Under the pieces are notes generated by a model. The model was not told where the DNA came from. It saw nothing but the letters and a program-made list of their open reading frames with translations, and did no database searches. Source: Myxococcales bacterium (GTDB lineage: Bacteria > Myxococcota_A > Polyangia > Haliangiales > Haliangiaceae). Taken from it: DNA of 32,570 bases. Positions 8,018-18,340 of the stretch are shown one piece after another. The stretch is taken from contig JAEUJX010000053.1 of NCBI GenBank assembly GCA_016794545.1, positions 1 through 32,570 on the forward strand, read 5' to 3'. Numbering within the stretch: the stretch's first letter is position 1; every line of letters begins with the position of its first letter. Both the position numbers and the translations under genes were made by a program.

Positions 8018-8926
8018 ATGGCCTCGAGGGTGAAGCAGGCGAAGGCGAAGCCTCGCGCCAAGCCGGCGGCGAAACGCGCACCGGTGGCGAAGAGCAAGGC
8101 GGCGAAGAAGCACGCCGCTCCGAAGCGAACGGCGAGGGCGAGAAAGGCCGCACCGGCGCGAAAACACGCGACGACGAGCCCTCCACCCCCGCGTGCCGGC
8201 GAGCCGCTCGGCTCGATCACCTGCCCCTCGGGCACGCTCGGCATCTTCGACATCGGACTCATGGGGTACCTGCCCCGCCCGGCGCTCGAGCCGGCGATCG
8301 TGAAGGCGCAGGTGCCCGCGAACCGCGAGCTGCGCGTCGTCGGCGAGCGCGTCGGACGCGGCCGGTTCGCCGACTGCTGGGATCACGTCGCGGTCGTCCT
8401 CGGCGACGGCGAGGTTCACGGGTCGAAGAAGCTCGGCGAGGCGGGCGTCGACTTCGCGCGGCTCGTCTGCATGGACCACGGCGCGCTCGATGCGTGGCAG
8501 CACGACGACAGCCTCGACGGCCTCGCCGACGTGATGTTCTGGGGCCGCGACGAGAAGAAGCTCGCCGCCGCGACGCGCGCGCCGCGCACCCGCGAGGGCT
8601 ACGGCTGGACGGACCTGCCCGTCGCCGAGGCCGAGGCGAAGATCCTCGAGTGCGAGCGCCTCAAGGCCCAGAACAAGTGGCTGCTCGCCACCGACTTCCG
8701 CCCGCACTCGCACCACTTTCACGCCCTCGCCGCCGCGCGCGAGAACCCCAACGGCGCCGGCGCGCTCGAGCTCGGCGACGCGCGCATGCTGCTGTTCTTC
8801 ACGAGCTGGGGCGACGGCGTGTACCCGATTTACCTCGACACCGACGGTGACGACCGGCCGCTCCAGATCCGAATCCAGCTCGCAACCGAGGCGTCCGGGG
8901 CCGCGCTGCGCGCCGTGAACCCCTGA
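8018..8926 (+). CDS. DUF4241-like protein with Lys/Ala-rich histone-like N-terminal tail
   Basis: A 302-residue protein starting at the ATG at 8018. Residues 1-60 are a run of Lys, Ala, Arg and Pro in AKxAxKR patterns, like the basic tails of bacterial histone H1-like proteins. The globular part begins near SITCPSGTLGIFDIG and ends with FFTSWGDGVYPIYLDTDGDD, which resembles the SGWGDGxYPVY end of DUF4241 proteins. The middle carries conserved-looking CWDHVAVVLGDGEVHG and LLATDFRPHSHHFHAL. No signal peptide or membrane helix, so cytoplasmic. The basic tail may bind nucleic acid; the function of the globular domain is unknown. The start has little room for an SD (gagg ends 2 nt upstream). Confidence 0.8.
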   Translation: MASRVKQAKAKPRAKPAAKRAPVAKSKAAKKHAAPKRTARARKAAPARKHATTSPPPPRAGEPLGSITCPSGTLGIFDIGLMGYLPRPALEPAIVKAQVPANRELRVVGERVGRGRFADCWDHVAVVLGDGEVHGSKKLGEAGVDFARLVCMDHGALDAWQHDDSLDGLADVMFWGRDEKKLAAATRAPRTREGYGWTDLPVAEAEAKILECERLKAQNKWLLATDFRPHSHHFHALAAARENPNGAGALELGDARMLLFFTSWGDGVYPIYLDTDGDDRPLQIRIQLATEASGAALRAVNP

Positions 8927-9002
8927 ATCCGATAAGTTTCCGCGTTCAGCGGCGCTGAGGCGTGTTTGCCCGTCGACAAGCGGAGCGCCGCCACCATGTT
9001 GG

Positions 9003-9659
9003 ATGCAGATGCGTCCACTCCTCTTGCTGACGATCGTGCTCGCGGCCGGATGCACGGACGAATCGGGCCAGTTCGAGATCTCGTGGCACGTGCCCGGCGA
9101 CGCCACCTGTGACTCGGCGGAGCTGCAGTCGGTCACGGTGGTCGCGACGGAGCTGGCATCGGGGTATGCCGAGACCTTCACGGCGAGCTGCCTCGCGGGT
9201 GGGTTGACCACGGATTCGATGCCGCTCGGAGACTACGAGCTCACCGTCACCGTGTGGGGCACCTTTGGCGATCGCGTCGACACGAGGACGCGCCACGCGA
9301 CGCTCGCGTACGACGGACAGATCCACCGTCAGCCCTCGGTCGGCGTCGTCGCGCGCGCTCCGATGGTCCAGCTGCGCAGCTCCTGGACCGTGAACGATCA
9401 CGGCGCCGCGTCGACGTGCGAGGCGCTCGGCAACCCGGACATCGTCGTGGTGACCCAGCCGCTCCGCGGCCCGTCCACCACCGACGTCTGGAGCTGCGAC
9501 GCCGTCGATGGAACGATCGAGGTCCCGTACGGCCCGCTCGTCGTGACGGCGGCGATGTTCAGCGACCCGAGCCACCGGACCCTCCTCGGCAAACCGACGA
9601 CGGTTCGAGTGCCCGCGGCCCGAGGTCTCGTCACGCTCGACTTCACGTTCGATCGATGA
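9003..9659 (+). CDS. Small beta-rich lipoprotein, unknown function
   Basis: A 218-residue protein with a lipoprotein signal (MRPLLLLTIVLAAGC, lipobox AAGC); the start may be the ATG at 9003 or at 9009. The mature part is predicted mostly beta, with several Cys (CDSAEL, SCLAGG, STCEALG, WSCDAVDG) that could form two disulfides. It looks like two short Ig/carboxypeptidase-regulatory-like repeats (GDYELTVTVWG; YGPLVVTAAMF). No catalytic motif is visible and I do not recognise a family. Its end overlaps the convergent gene at 9643 by 17 nt. Confidence 0.75.
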   Translation: MQMRPLLLLTIVLAAGCTDESGQFEISWHVPGDATCDSAELQSVTVVATELASGYAETFTASCLAGGLTTDSMPLGDYELTVTVWGTFGDRVDTRTRHATLAYDGQIHRQPSVGVVARAPMVQLRSSWTVNDHGAASTCEALGNPDIVVVTQPLRGPSTTDVWSCDAVDGTIEVPYGPLVVTAAMFSDPSHRTLLGKPTTVRVPAARGLVTLDFTFDR

Positions 9660-10230
9660 GCCAGGCGTAGGGCGCGCGGACCACGGTCGTCACGATCCGG
9701 CGCCACCCGAGCCACGCGAGCTCGTCGCTCGCGACCACCGAGAGGTGGCGCAGCCCGGCCACGGGATCCCCGGCGGCCAGGTAGCAGATGCCGGCGTTGT
9801 AGGTCGCCTCGTCCGCGAGAGCGGTGAGGCGGAGCTCGCTCGTGGGAGCGTGCTGTCGCGCGAGCGCGGCGCTGGCGAGGAACGCATCGCACGCGGCGTG
9901 AAGCGCGACCGCGTCCTTCGCGCGGGTGGCCTCCGCCTCGGCGATGCGCGCGCGCTGGTAGCGGCCGCGCACCTGGAGGTTCTGGAGGTGGCTGACCAGC
10001 TTCGGCCGGCCGTACAGCAGCCGCGGCATCGCGAGCATGCGATCGACCCATCCAGTGACCTCGTCGAGTGTCCCGGTCTGGTTGATCCGCGCGATGAAGA
10101 GGATCGCGTACTGCTCGGCGCGCTCCGAGCGCGGGTGGATGGTGATCTCGTCGATCATCTCCCCCTCGGTCGGGCCCGCACGTGCGACCGAGGCGGCCAG
10201 CACGATCACGAGCGGGATCCGGACCGTCAC
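9643..10230 (-). CDS. Secreted helical (TPR-like) protein
   Basis: A 195-residue protein with a Sec signal (MTVRIPLVIVLAASVARA, cleavage after ARA). The mature part is almost wholly helical with TPR-like spacing: RAEQYAILFIARINQTGTLD, RYQRARIAEAEATRAKDAVALH, LRLTALADEATYNAGICYLAAGD. A single periplasmic TPR/SEL1-like scaffold is the best guess. It ends in a convergent overlap with the lipoprotein gene at 9003-9659 and lies 66 nt downstream of the SGNH esterase gene on the same strand, so it may be the last gene of that unit. Confidence 0.7.
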   Translation of the reverse strand: MTVRIPLVIVLAASVARAGPTEGEMIDEITIHPRSERAEQYAILFIARINQTGTLDEVTGWVDRMLAMPRLLYGRPKLVSHLQNLQVRGRYQRARIAEAEATRAKDAVALHAACDAFLASAALARQHAPTSELRLTALADEATYNAGICYLAAGDPVAGLRHLSVVASDELAWLGWRRIVTTVVRAPYAWLIDRT

Positions 10231-10296
10231 GGACGTGGGACACCACCCGACGAGCTCCGTTGCAGCGATCCTGCTGTTCTCGGCGACGCGTGACGC

Positions 10297-11517
10297 TCAG
10301 GGCGCGACGAGGCCCTCGTACAGCGCGGTCGCGATCATCTGCGCGCCCGCGGTCGTCGGGTGCTGGAAGTCCTTCACGACGAGGCCGCGCTTGTACCAGC
10401 CGCGCGACGCGCCCTTGCCACCCATCCACTGGTAGGTGTCCCAGAACGCGCAGCCGGCCGCGGTCGCGGCGCGGTGCTGCGCTTCGACCATCGCGGGGAT
10501 CGACTCGCGCGGCGGCATGCCCTCCTCGGTGTAGGCGAGCTGGTCGAGCGGCGACACCACGAGACAGGAGCCATCGGGATTCGCGGCGCGCACCGACGTC
10601 AGGAGCTCGCCGAACAGCCGCTCGTGCTCGGCCATGCCGGCGCCGCGCGGAGCGAGCCACTCCGCCTCGTTCGTGCCGAGCATGATCACGACGAGGTCGG
10701 CGTCGCGGTGCGCGAGCTGCTTCTGCCAGTGCTCGGGCATGTTGTGGTTGGCGAGCTGCTTCGCGGTCGCGTTGACCACGCCGAGGTTGTCGACGACCGC
10801 GCCGGTCTGCGCCTCGAGCGAGGCGCCGAACAGCCGCACCTTGCCCCGCGCGCGGAGCTCGAGCTTCTTCGCTCCGTCGGTGATCGCGAGCTGCGCGAAC
10901 GCGGCCTGCTTCGTCTCGGCCGCGGTCTGCACCGTCGCGAGCTCCTTGCCGTCGGCGAAGATCTCGATCGCCCCTCCGCGCGGCTGCGCGAGGTAGTGGA
11001 GATCGAGGGTCGTCACCGCCGTCTTCGCGACGTAGCGGATGGTGCCGCCGCCGTCGGACTCCGCGCTGCCGCCGAGACCGAGCAGGCGATCGGGCGCCGG
11101 GACCGTCGAGATGCCGTACGCCCGCCAGCCGCCGCTCGCGACGCGCGCGGCCGCGCGGTGCTGGCAGTACGGGTGCGGCGGGACCGCCCACAAGAACCCG
11201 GGACCGCCGCTGCCCAGGAGGTCCACGAGCTTCTCCCGCAGCGCGTGCGTGATCTGATCGTCCGCGGTCAGCGAGTCGCCGACGTACGAGACGCGCAGCG
11301 GGCGGGTCGCCTTGCCCGCCTTCGCGGCGGCCAGCGCGCGCTTCCACGCGACGAGCCCCTGCGGCTGCTCGAGCTTCGCCGCCGGGACATCGCGCGGCGC
11401 CCGCGTTCGAGGTGCCGCGATCGACTCCGCACCGCCTGCGACGGTGCTACGCGGCCCGGCGAAGCCGGGCTTTGCGATCGCGACGACCGGGAGGAGCACG
11501 AGCAGTGCGAGCCGCAT
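10297..11517 (-). CDS. Secreted SGNH/GDSL-type esterase
   Basis: A 406-residue protein; the ATG at 11517 begins a Sec signal (LALLVLLPVVAIAKPGFA). SGNH blocks are intact: SYVGDSLTADD (nucleophile Ser) near residue 78, VIMLGTNEAEW (Asn block), and DFQHPTTAGAQM near the C-terminus (Asp/His of block V). An inserted beta-rich domain (GGTIRYVAKTAVTTLDLHYL...) between blocks I and III recalls the carbohydrate-binding insert of periplasmic peptidoglycan O-acetylesterases and acyl esterases. Likely removes acetyl or acyl groups from cell-wall or prey glycans; substrate is inferred. It lies 17 nt beyond the OmpA gene on the same strand, which suggests one transcript. Confidence 0.88.
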   Translation of the reverse strand: MRLALLVLLPVVAIAKPGFAGPRSTVAGGAESIAAPRTRAPRDVPAAKLEQPQGLVAWKRALAAAKAGKATRPLRVSYVGDSLTADDQITHALREKLVDLLGSGGPGFLWAVPPHPYCQHRAAARVASGGWRAYGISTVPAPDRLLGLGGSAESDGGGTIRYVAKTAVTTLDLHYLAQPRGGAIEIFADGKELATVQTAAETKQAAFAQLAITDGAKKLELRARGKVRLFGASLEAQTGAVVDNLGVVNATAKQLANHNMPEHWQKQLAHRDADLVVIMLGTNEAEWLAPRGAGMAEHERLFGELLTSVRAANPDGSCLVVSPLDQLAYTEEGMPPRESIPAMVEAQHRAATAAGCAFWDTYQWMGGKGASRGWYKRGLVVKDFQHPTTAGAQMIATALYEGLVAP

Positions 11518-11534
11518 GAGCGGCCCATCGTATA

Positions 11535-13298
<1,764 letters not shown>

Positions 13299-13376
13299 AG
13301 CGGTCCTCTCGCCGGCCGAAACCTCGACCGTCGAGCACACAGTGCCGCGGCGTGCGCCGCCGGTTACACGCCCGCC

Positions 13377-13658
13377 TTAGAACCGCTTGGCGCCGCCGAC
13401 CATCTTCAAGGTCTTCGGCTTGCCAAGATCCGCGATGCGCTGGCGGAAGTCGATGATGTGCGCGCCGGTGATCCAGAAGCCCGAGAGCGCCACCACCGCG
13501 CAGATCGCGATGCCCGCGCCGCCCACGGGCGCCTTCCAGAGCAGGAGCCCGATCGAGACGACCACGCCGATCACCAGCCCCATGGCGAGGCGCCGCTGGG
13601 TGCGCCTGGTGTTCGCGATGTACCGCTCGAGCTCGGCGCGCTTCTCCTCGAGGCTCAT
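13377..13658 (-). CDS. Small two-helix membrane protein
   Basis: A 93-residue protein. A basic coiled helix (MSLEEKRAELERYIANTRRT) is followed by two hydrophobic segments, MGLVIGVVVSIGLLLW and GIAICAVVALSGFWITG, and a basic tail ending GGAKRF. The reading frame has strong third-position G/C. It begins 14 nt after a 38-bp repeat that ends the M1 aminopeptidase gene and is upstream of the OmpA gene on the same strand. I do not recognise the family; inner membrane is likely. Confidence 0.7.
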   Translation of the reverse strand: MSLEEKRAELERYIANTRRTQRRLAMGLVIGVVVSIGLLLWKAPVGGAGIAICAVVALSGFWITGAHIIDFRQRIADLGKPKTLKMVGGAKRF

Positions 13659-13672
13659 CCGGAAAGTCTGGC

Positions 13673-13786
13673 CTACTTCTCGGCGCCCGGCATCACCTCC
13701 GGATCCTGCGCTACTTCTCGGCGCCCGGCATCACCTCCGGATCCTGCGCTACTTCTCGGCGCCCGGTATCACCTTCGGGTCCTTCG
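13673..13786 (-). repeat. 38-bp triplicated tail of the M1 aminopeptidase gene
   Basis: Three head-to-tail copies at 13673-13710, 13711-13748 and 13749-13786. The first two are identical; the third, which holds the real last codons and stop of the aminopeptidase gene, differs at four positions. Because 38 is not a multiple of three, the extra copies are not an in-frame extension. Each extra copy, read on the minus strand, contains ggaggtg next to ATG and a six-codon frame ending in the copied stop (MPGAEK). Confidence 0.9.
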
Positions 13787-16598
13787 CCTGCTTCGGCCGC
13801 TTGTCCTTCCGGTCCTTCCGGTCCTTCTTGTCGTTCCGGTCCTTCTTGTCCTTCGGAGCGTCGCCGGGTCCCTTGTCCTTCGGAGCGTTCGCCTTCGGGA
13901 CCTTCACGCCCGTCAGCCATCCTCGCAGCTCGGGCTCCATGATCGCGCGCTTCGCGATGCACGTGTCCAGACCTTCGATCGCCTGCGCGACGATCCGCTC
14001 GCCGCCGAGCATCGAGGTGAACTCCTGCTTGACGAAGGCCGCGATCGAGTCGCGGTCCCGCGCGTTACAGGCCTTGGTGAACATGAACGCGTAGTACGCG
14101 GTGGATCCGGTGGCGCTGTCCTTCGGCAGACGCGCGAGGATCTCCTTCAGATGCGTGCGGAAGAAGTCCGCCGCGATCGCGTGGCCGGTCTCTTCGGAGC
14201 TGCTCCACATCACGGTGTCGGTCTCGCGGATGTCGAGCTTCGGATCGAGCAGGAGCTGGAGCGCCTGGGCCTGGCGCTTGGGATCGCGCACGCCGCCGAG
14301 CGCGCTGTACATCTCCTCGCGGCGCGTGCGGTCCGGCTCGGCGCGCACGTCCTTCAGGATCCTGTCGAACACCTCCGGCTTCGCATCGACGGCGATCGCC
14401 AGCACGAGCCCGCGGATCGACTGCGGCAGATCGCGCCACCGCTCGGCGAGCGCGACCGCCTGCGCCACGAGCTCGGGCTCGCCCGCTGTCCAGGCGACGG
14501 CCTGCGAGAGCTGGCCGCGCGTGGACTCGACGTCGATCGTGTCGCCCTCCCTGGGCGTCAGGCCGGCCGCTCTCGCGGCGGGGCCGAACGTCGTGCGTAG
14601 CCAGTACGCGTACTTCGCCCGCAGCTCGTCCGGAACCCACTCGTTGTAGCCGATCGGCAGCGACAGCGCCTGCCCCACGGAGAACCGGTCGTTGCCGACG
14701 AGCAGCTTCGGCACGAACGACAGGGCGAGCATGAGCGGCGCCTTGCCCTGCGAGACCGCGGTCGCGACGTCGTTGAAGATCGCGCGCCGCTCGTCCCACG
14801 TCAGCTCCGGCCACGCGACGTCGCGCAGCGTCGCGAGCTGCGCGGCCGTGTACGCGACGCGGTAGTAGCCGCGCGCGTTCGCGTTCGGCATCACCCAGCG
14901 CGGGCACGCCGCCTTCGCGAGGGCGAGCGTGCCGGTCAACGCGTTCAGCTGCGTGCACGCCTCGGCGCGCTTGCCGCCCTTCTCGTAGACCACGCAGACC
15001 GGCAGCAGCCAGGGCCTGGTCGCCGCGGCCGGCGGTGCGCCGCGCGGCAGGTAGCGGGACTGCTCGATCGACAGCGACGCGCCGCCCGCGCAGCTCGGCG
15101 TCACGGTGATCTGCGGCACGCCGGGCTGGTCGAGGAAGGTCGCGAAGGCGGCGGTCACGTCCTTGCCCGCCGCCTTGCTGATCGCCGCGGCGAAGTCCGC
15201 CGAGGTCGCGTTGCCGAACGCCTTGCGCGAGATGTACTCGCGCACGCCCCGCTGGAACACGTCGGGCCCGACGTAGCCCTCGAACATGCGCAGGATCGAC
15301 GCGCCCTTGTTGTAGGTGATGCCATCGAACGCATTGAGGATGTCGCCCGCGTTCGCGATCGGCTGGCGGATCTGCCGCGCGCTGACGAGGCTGTCCGCGC
15401 CCATCGCGCCGAACCGCTGGTCGAGTCCCGACATCTCGGCGTGCAGCGCCGGGTCGAACGTCGCGACGATCTTGGTCTCGAGCCAGTTCGCGAAGCCCTC
15501 GTTGAGCCAGATGTCATCCCAGAACACCATCGTCACGAGATTCCCGAACCACTGGTGCGCGATCTCGTGCGCCGCGACGAGCAGCCACGAGTACTGGCGC
15601 GCCTTCGAGCCGCTCTTCGGATCCATCAGGATCAGGCTCTCGGTGAACGTGATGAGCCCCGCGTTCTCCATCGCGCCGAAGCCGACGGTCAGCGGGATGG
15701 TGAGCATGTCCATCTTCTCGTAGGGGTACGGAATCCCGAACCAGTCCTCGGTGATCTCGAGCAACTTCGCGCTGGTCTTCGTCGCGTAGGCACCGTCGGC
15801 GGCGCGCTTCGCGAGCGTCAGCACGCGCACCGGCACGCCGGACTTCGTCTTGCCGCCGTCGAGGATCTCGAACGGCCCGATCCCGAACGCGACCAGGTAG
15901 CTCGGGAGCGGCTTCGTGCGTGCGAACTCGACGCGGCGTTTGCCGCCGGCGAGCGCCGCCTCGCTCGTGCTGGGCGTGTTCGCGACGGCGACGAGCTTCG
16001 CCGGCACGTCGAGCGTGAGCTTCCACGGCACCTTGTTGTCGGGCTCGTCGACGCACGGGAACACGCGGCGCGCGAAGATCGACTCGAGCTGCGTGTACAC
16101 GTAGCTCTGCCCGTCGACGACCTGCTTGAACGCCCCCGAGGTCGACACCGTGTCGAGCTCGCCCGCGTAGTCGATCATCAGCGTCCACTCGCCGGCCTCC
16201 AGCGGCCGCTCGGCGGTGAGCTTCAGCAGATCCTCCCCGACCGGCTGAACGCTGATCGCGATCTCGGAGCTCTCCTTCGTCGCGCTCGCGCGGCGGACGT
16301 TCAGGTGATAGCCGTGCAGCCAGATCACCGACGACGTCTGGTCGACGACTCCGGCGATCTCGATCGAGCCATCGAACGCGGTCCTCGCCGGATCGATGTC
16401 GAGGCGCGCCGTGTAACCGGTCGGCACGAAGTTTCGCGGGAGCCGCAGCGTCGGCTGCGCGGGCTCGACGCCCTGCGGACCGCCGCCCGGAGCCGGGAGG
16501 CCGACAGGCGGCCGCGTTGGCTGTTCGACCGGTGGGGCGGGCGCCCGGGGGCCGCAGGAGGCGAGTGCGACGACCACGGCGAGCAGCGGGCGCGACAT
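13749..16598 (-). CDS. M1-family zinc aminopeptidase lipoprotein
   Basis: A 949-residue protein; the ATG at 16598 begins a lipoprotein signal (lipobox LASC). A Pro-rich linker leads to the N-terminal beta domain (LPRNFVPTGYTARLDIDP). The catalytic domain is intact: GAMEN exopeptidase motif at 308-312, zinc site HEIAH at 344-348 with Glu367 in NEGFA, and a downstream ITYNKGASILRMFEGY holding the candidate catalytic Tyr. A helical ERAP1-like C-terminal region follows. The last ~45 residues are an unusual Lys/Asp-rich tail (KDKKDRNDKKDRKDRKDKR) ending in the codons copied in the adjacent 38-bp repeat. It should remove N-terminal residues from peptides at the cell surface or periplasm. Divergent from the microprotein/MFS unit. 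Confidence 0.95.
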   Translation of the reverse strand: MSRPLLAVVVALASCGPRAPAPPVEQPTRPPVGLPAPGGGPQGVEPAQPTLRLPRNFVPTGYTARLDIDPARTAFDGSIEIAGVVDQTSSVIWLHGYHLNVRRASATKESSEIAISVQPVGEDLLKLTAERPLEAGEWTLMIDYAGELDTVSTSGAFKQVVDGQSYVYTQLESIFARRVFPCVDEPDNKVPWKLTLDVPAKLVAVANTPSTSEAALAGGKRRVEFARTKPLPSYLVAFGIGPFEILDGGKTKSGVPVRVLTLAKRAADGAYATKTSAKLLEITEDWFGIPYPYEKMDMLTIPLTVGFGAMENAGLITFTESLILMDPKSGSKARQYSWLLVAAHEIAHQWFGNLVTMVFWDDIWLNEGFANWLETKIVATFDPALHAEMSGLDQRFGAMGADSLVSARQIRQPIANAGDILNAFDGITYNKGASILRMFEGYVGPDVFQRGVREYISRKAFGNATSADFAAAISKAAGKDVTAAFATFLDQPGVPQITVTPSCAGGASLSIEQSRYLPRGAPPAAATRPWLLPVCVVYEKGGKRAEACTQLNALTGTLALAKAACPRWVMPNANARGYYRVAYTAAQLATLRDVAWPELTWDERRAIFNDVATAVSQGKAPLMLALSFVPKLLVGNDRFSVGQALSLPIGYNEWVPDELRAKYAYWLRTTFGPAARAAGLTPREGDTIDVESTRGQLSQAVAWTAGEPELVAQAVALAERWRDLPQSIRGLVLAIAVDAKPEVFDRILKDVRAEPDRTRREEMYSALGGVRDPKRQAQALQLLLDPKLDIRETDTVMWSSSEETGHAIAADFFRTHLKEILARLPKDSATGSTAYYAFMFTKACNARDRDSIAAFVKQEFTSMLGGERIVAQAIEGLDTCIAKRAIMEPELRGWLTGVKVPKANAPKDKGPGDAPKDKKDRNDKKDRKDRKDKRPKQAKDPKVIPGAEK

Positions 16599-16671
16599 GC
16601 GCGCATCCTACACCCCGGGTTCGAGCAGCCGCGTGAACGCCGAGGCCAGCGCGCCGTCCTGTCCGGATGAC

Positions 16672-16788
16672 GTGCGCGACCTCGACCTCGACCTCGTGAC
16701 CGCCATGCTCGTGGCGGGGCTCGTGACGGCCCTGGTGGTGAGTGTGGTCTATCTCATCGTGATCGTGGTGTTCCGGACGCGACGATAG
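16672..16788 (+). CDS. Single-helix microprotein, copy 1
   Basis: A 38-residue protein from a GTG at 16672: RDLDLDLVTAMLVAGLVTAL, then a hydrophobic stretch ending VVFRTRR. One transmembrane helix with a short acidic N-terminus and basic C-terminus, so N-out/C-in is likely. A longer reading from ATG 16597 is open, but similarity to a second copy (21756-21866) begins at this GTG, and both share ccggatg just upstream. It ends 5 nt before the MFS gene, so translation of the two may be coupled. Reality is supported by the paralog; function is unknown, perhaps a small accessory subunit of a membrane protein. Confidence 0.65.
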   Translation: MRDLDLDLVTAMLVAGLVTALVVSVVYLIVIVVFRTRR

Positions 16789-16793
16789 CGCTG

Positions 16794-18200
16794 ATGAGGT
16801 CCGAGCACGAAGTCGGCGCCACCGTCCACTCGGACATCCCACCGCGGCTGGACGCGCTCGGTTGGTCGCGGTGGCACAGGCGCGTGGTCCTGGCGCTCGG
16901 GATCACCTGGATCCTCGACGGCCTCGAGGCGAGCCTCGTCGCGAACCTCGCGCCCACGCTGCGGGACGCGAGCACGTTCGGGCTCTCGGCGGGCGAGATC
17001 GGATTCGCGAATACGGTCTACCTCGTCGGGCAGGTCGTGGGCGCGCTCGTGTTCGGCCACCTCACGGATCGTCTCGGCCGGAAGCGGCTGTTCCTGGTGA
17101 CGATCGCGCTCTACCTCGCCGCGACCGCCGCGAGCGGCGCGGCGCCGAACTACGCGACGTTCGTCGTGCTCAGGTTCTTCGCCGGCGCGGGGATCGGCGG
17201 CGAGTACTCGGCGATCAACTCGGCGATCGACGAGCTGGTGCCCGCGCGCATTCGCGGGCACATCGACCTCGCGATCAACGGGAGCTACTGGATCGGCGTA
17301 GCACTTGGCGCGGGGCTGACCCTGGTGCTGCTCGACGCCGTGCCGATCTCGATCGGATGGCGCGTCGCGTTCGGAACCGGCGCGGTGCTCGGGCTCGCCA
17401 TCCTCCTCGTCCGCCGCGACATGCCAGAGAGCCCGCGCTGGCTGCTCAACCACGGCCACGTCAGCGCGGCGCAGGCGACGATGCAGGACATCGAGACGCG
17501 CGTCGGCGCTCCGGCCGGTGCCTTCGAGCCCGTCGCGATCAAGGTGTTCGGCACCGTCGGGATTCGCCACCTGCTCCGAACGCTCCTCGTGCGCTATCCG
17601 CGCCGCACCATCCTCGGCGCGACCCTGATGCTCGCCCAGGCGTTCTTCTACAACGCGATCTTCTTCAGCTACGGCCTCATTCTTCAGAAGTTCCACGCGG
17701 TGGATGCCGACGATGTCGGCCTCTACATCGTGCCGTTCGCGATCGGCAACTTCCTCGGCCCTCTCGTGCTCGGACGTGGCTTCGATCGGTGGGGCCGCCG
17801 GGTGATGATCCCCGCGACGTACGCGGTCTCCGGCGTCCTGCTGCTCGTCACCGGGGGGCTGTTCGTGCAGGGCCGGCTAGATGCGGTGACGCAGACCTTG
17901 TGCTGGTCGGCGGTGTTCTTCGTCGCGTCGGCCGCCGCGAGCTCCGCGTACCTCACCGTCAGCGAGCTGTTTCCGGTGGAGCTCCGCGGCATGTCGATCG
18001 CGGTGTTCTATGCGTTCGGTACGCTCGTCGGCGCGTTCGCCCCGACCCTGTTCGGCGCGATCGTCGACACGGGCGAGCCAGTGAACCTGTTCGCGGGATA
18101 CGCGCTCGCCGCCGGGTTGATGCTCGTCGCCGCCGTCGTCGCCCGTGCGTTCTGCGTGGCCGCGGAGGGCAAGTCGCTGGAGTCGCTGACGGCGGACTAG
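16794..18200 (+). CDS. MFS transporter, sugar-porter/metabolite:H+ symporter type
   Basis: A 468-residue protein with 12 predicted helices. The N-half carries the MFS loop motif GHLTDRLGRKR at 88-98, an RFFAGAGIGGEYSAINSAID segment and PESPRW at the end of the sixth helix, as in sugar porters and aromatic-acid/H+ symporters. The second-half counterpart is GRGFDRWGRR. ELFPVELRGMSIAVF is also typical. An Asp in the first helix (WILDGLE) could take part in proton coupling. Substrate cannot be read; sugars or organic acids are likeliest. It is preceded with a 5-nt gap by the microprotein gene and followed by a structured leader and the trehalose gene. Confidence 0.93.
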   Translation: MRSEHEVGATVHSDIPPRLDALGWSRWHRRVVLALGITWILDGLEASLVANLAPTLRDASTFGLSAGEIGFANTVYLVGQVVGALVFGHLTDRLGRKRLFLVTIALYLAATAASGAAPNYATFVVLRFFAGAGIGGEYSAINSAIDELVPARIRGHIDLAINGSYWIGVALGAGLTLVLLDAVPISIGWRVAFGTGAVLGLAILLVRRDMPESPRWLLNHGHVSAAQATMQDIETRVGAPAGAFEPVAIKVFGTVGIRHLLRTLLVRYPRRTILGATLMLAQAFFYNAIFFSYGLILQKFHAVDADDVGLYIVPFAIGNFLGPLVLGRGFDRWGRRVMIPATYAVSGVLLLVTGGLFVQGRLDAVTQTLCWSAVFFVASAAASSAYLTVSELFPVELRGMSIAVFYAFGTLVGAFAPTLFGAIVDTGEPVNLFAGYALAAGLMLVAAVVARAFCVAAEGKSLESLTAD

Positions 18201-18217
18201 CGGTCAGAAATCGGGTC

Positions 18218-18323
18218 CTTGCGCTCGCAAGCCGCATGAGATAGTTTGTCGTCAAACGAATACAGCCGACAAGGGTGCGACCTGGGTGGTCGCAGGCACG
18301 AAAGCTGGTCGGGCCGCCAGCTT
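18218..18323 (+). promoter_or_regulatory. Hairpin-rich leader of the trehalose gene
   Basis: Four successive dyads occupy the 140-nt gap: cttgcg/cgcaag (18218-18231), gtttg-tcgt-caaac (18244-18257), gcgacc-tgggt-ggtcgc (18277-18293) and aagctgg/ccagctt (18302-18323). All stems are perfect Watson-Crick. The last ends 7 nt before the SD of the fusion gene. The first may serve as terminator of the MFS gene. The arrangement looks like a folded 5' leader; no named riboswitch class fits. Confidence 0.4.
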
Positions 18324-18330
18324 CACACGA

Positions 18331-18335
18331 GGAGG
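18331..18335 (+). promoter_or_regulatory. Strong ribosome binding site of the trehalose gene
   Basis: ggagg lies 5 nt before the ATG at 18341 and decides the start; the frame is open to a GTG at 18275, but that would place the SD inside the gene. Confidence 0.8.
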
Positions 18336-18340
18336 TCGTG

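Noticed and set aside
6266-9211. A 981-codon open frame on the minus strand
   Set aside because: It is the mirror of three well-supported plus-strand genes, is made of Arg/Asp/Val/His-rich low-complexity protein, and has no domain. High G+C leaves antisense frames open.
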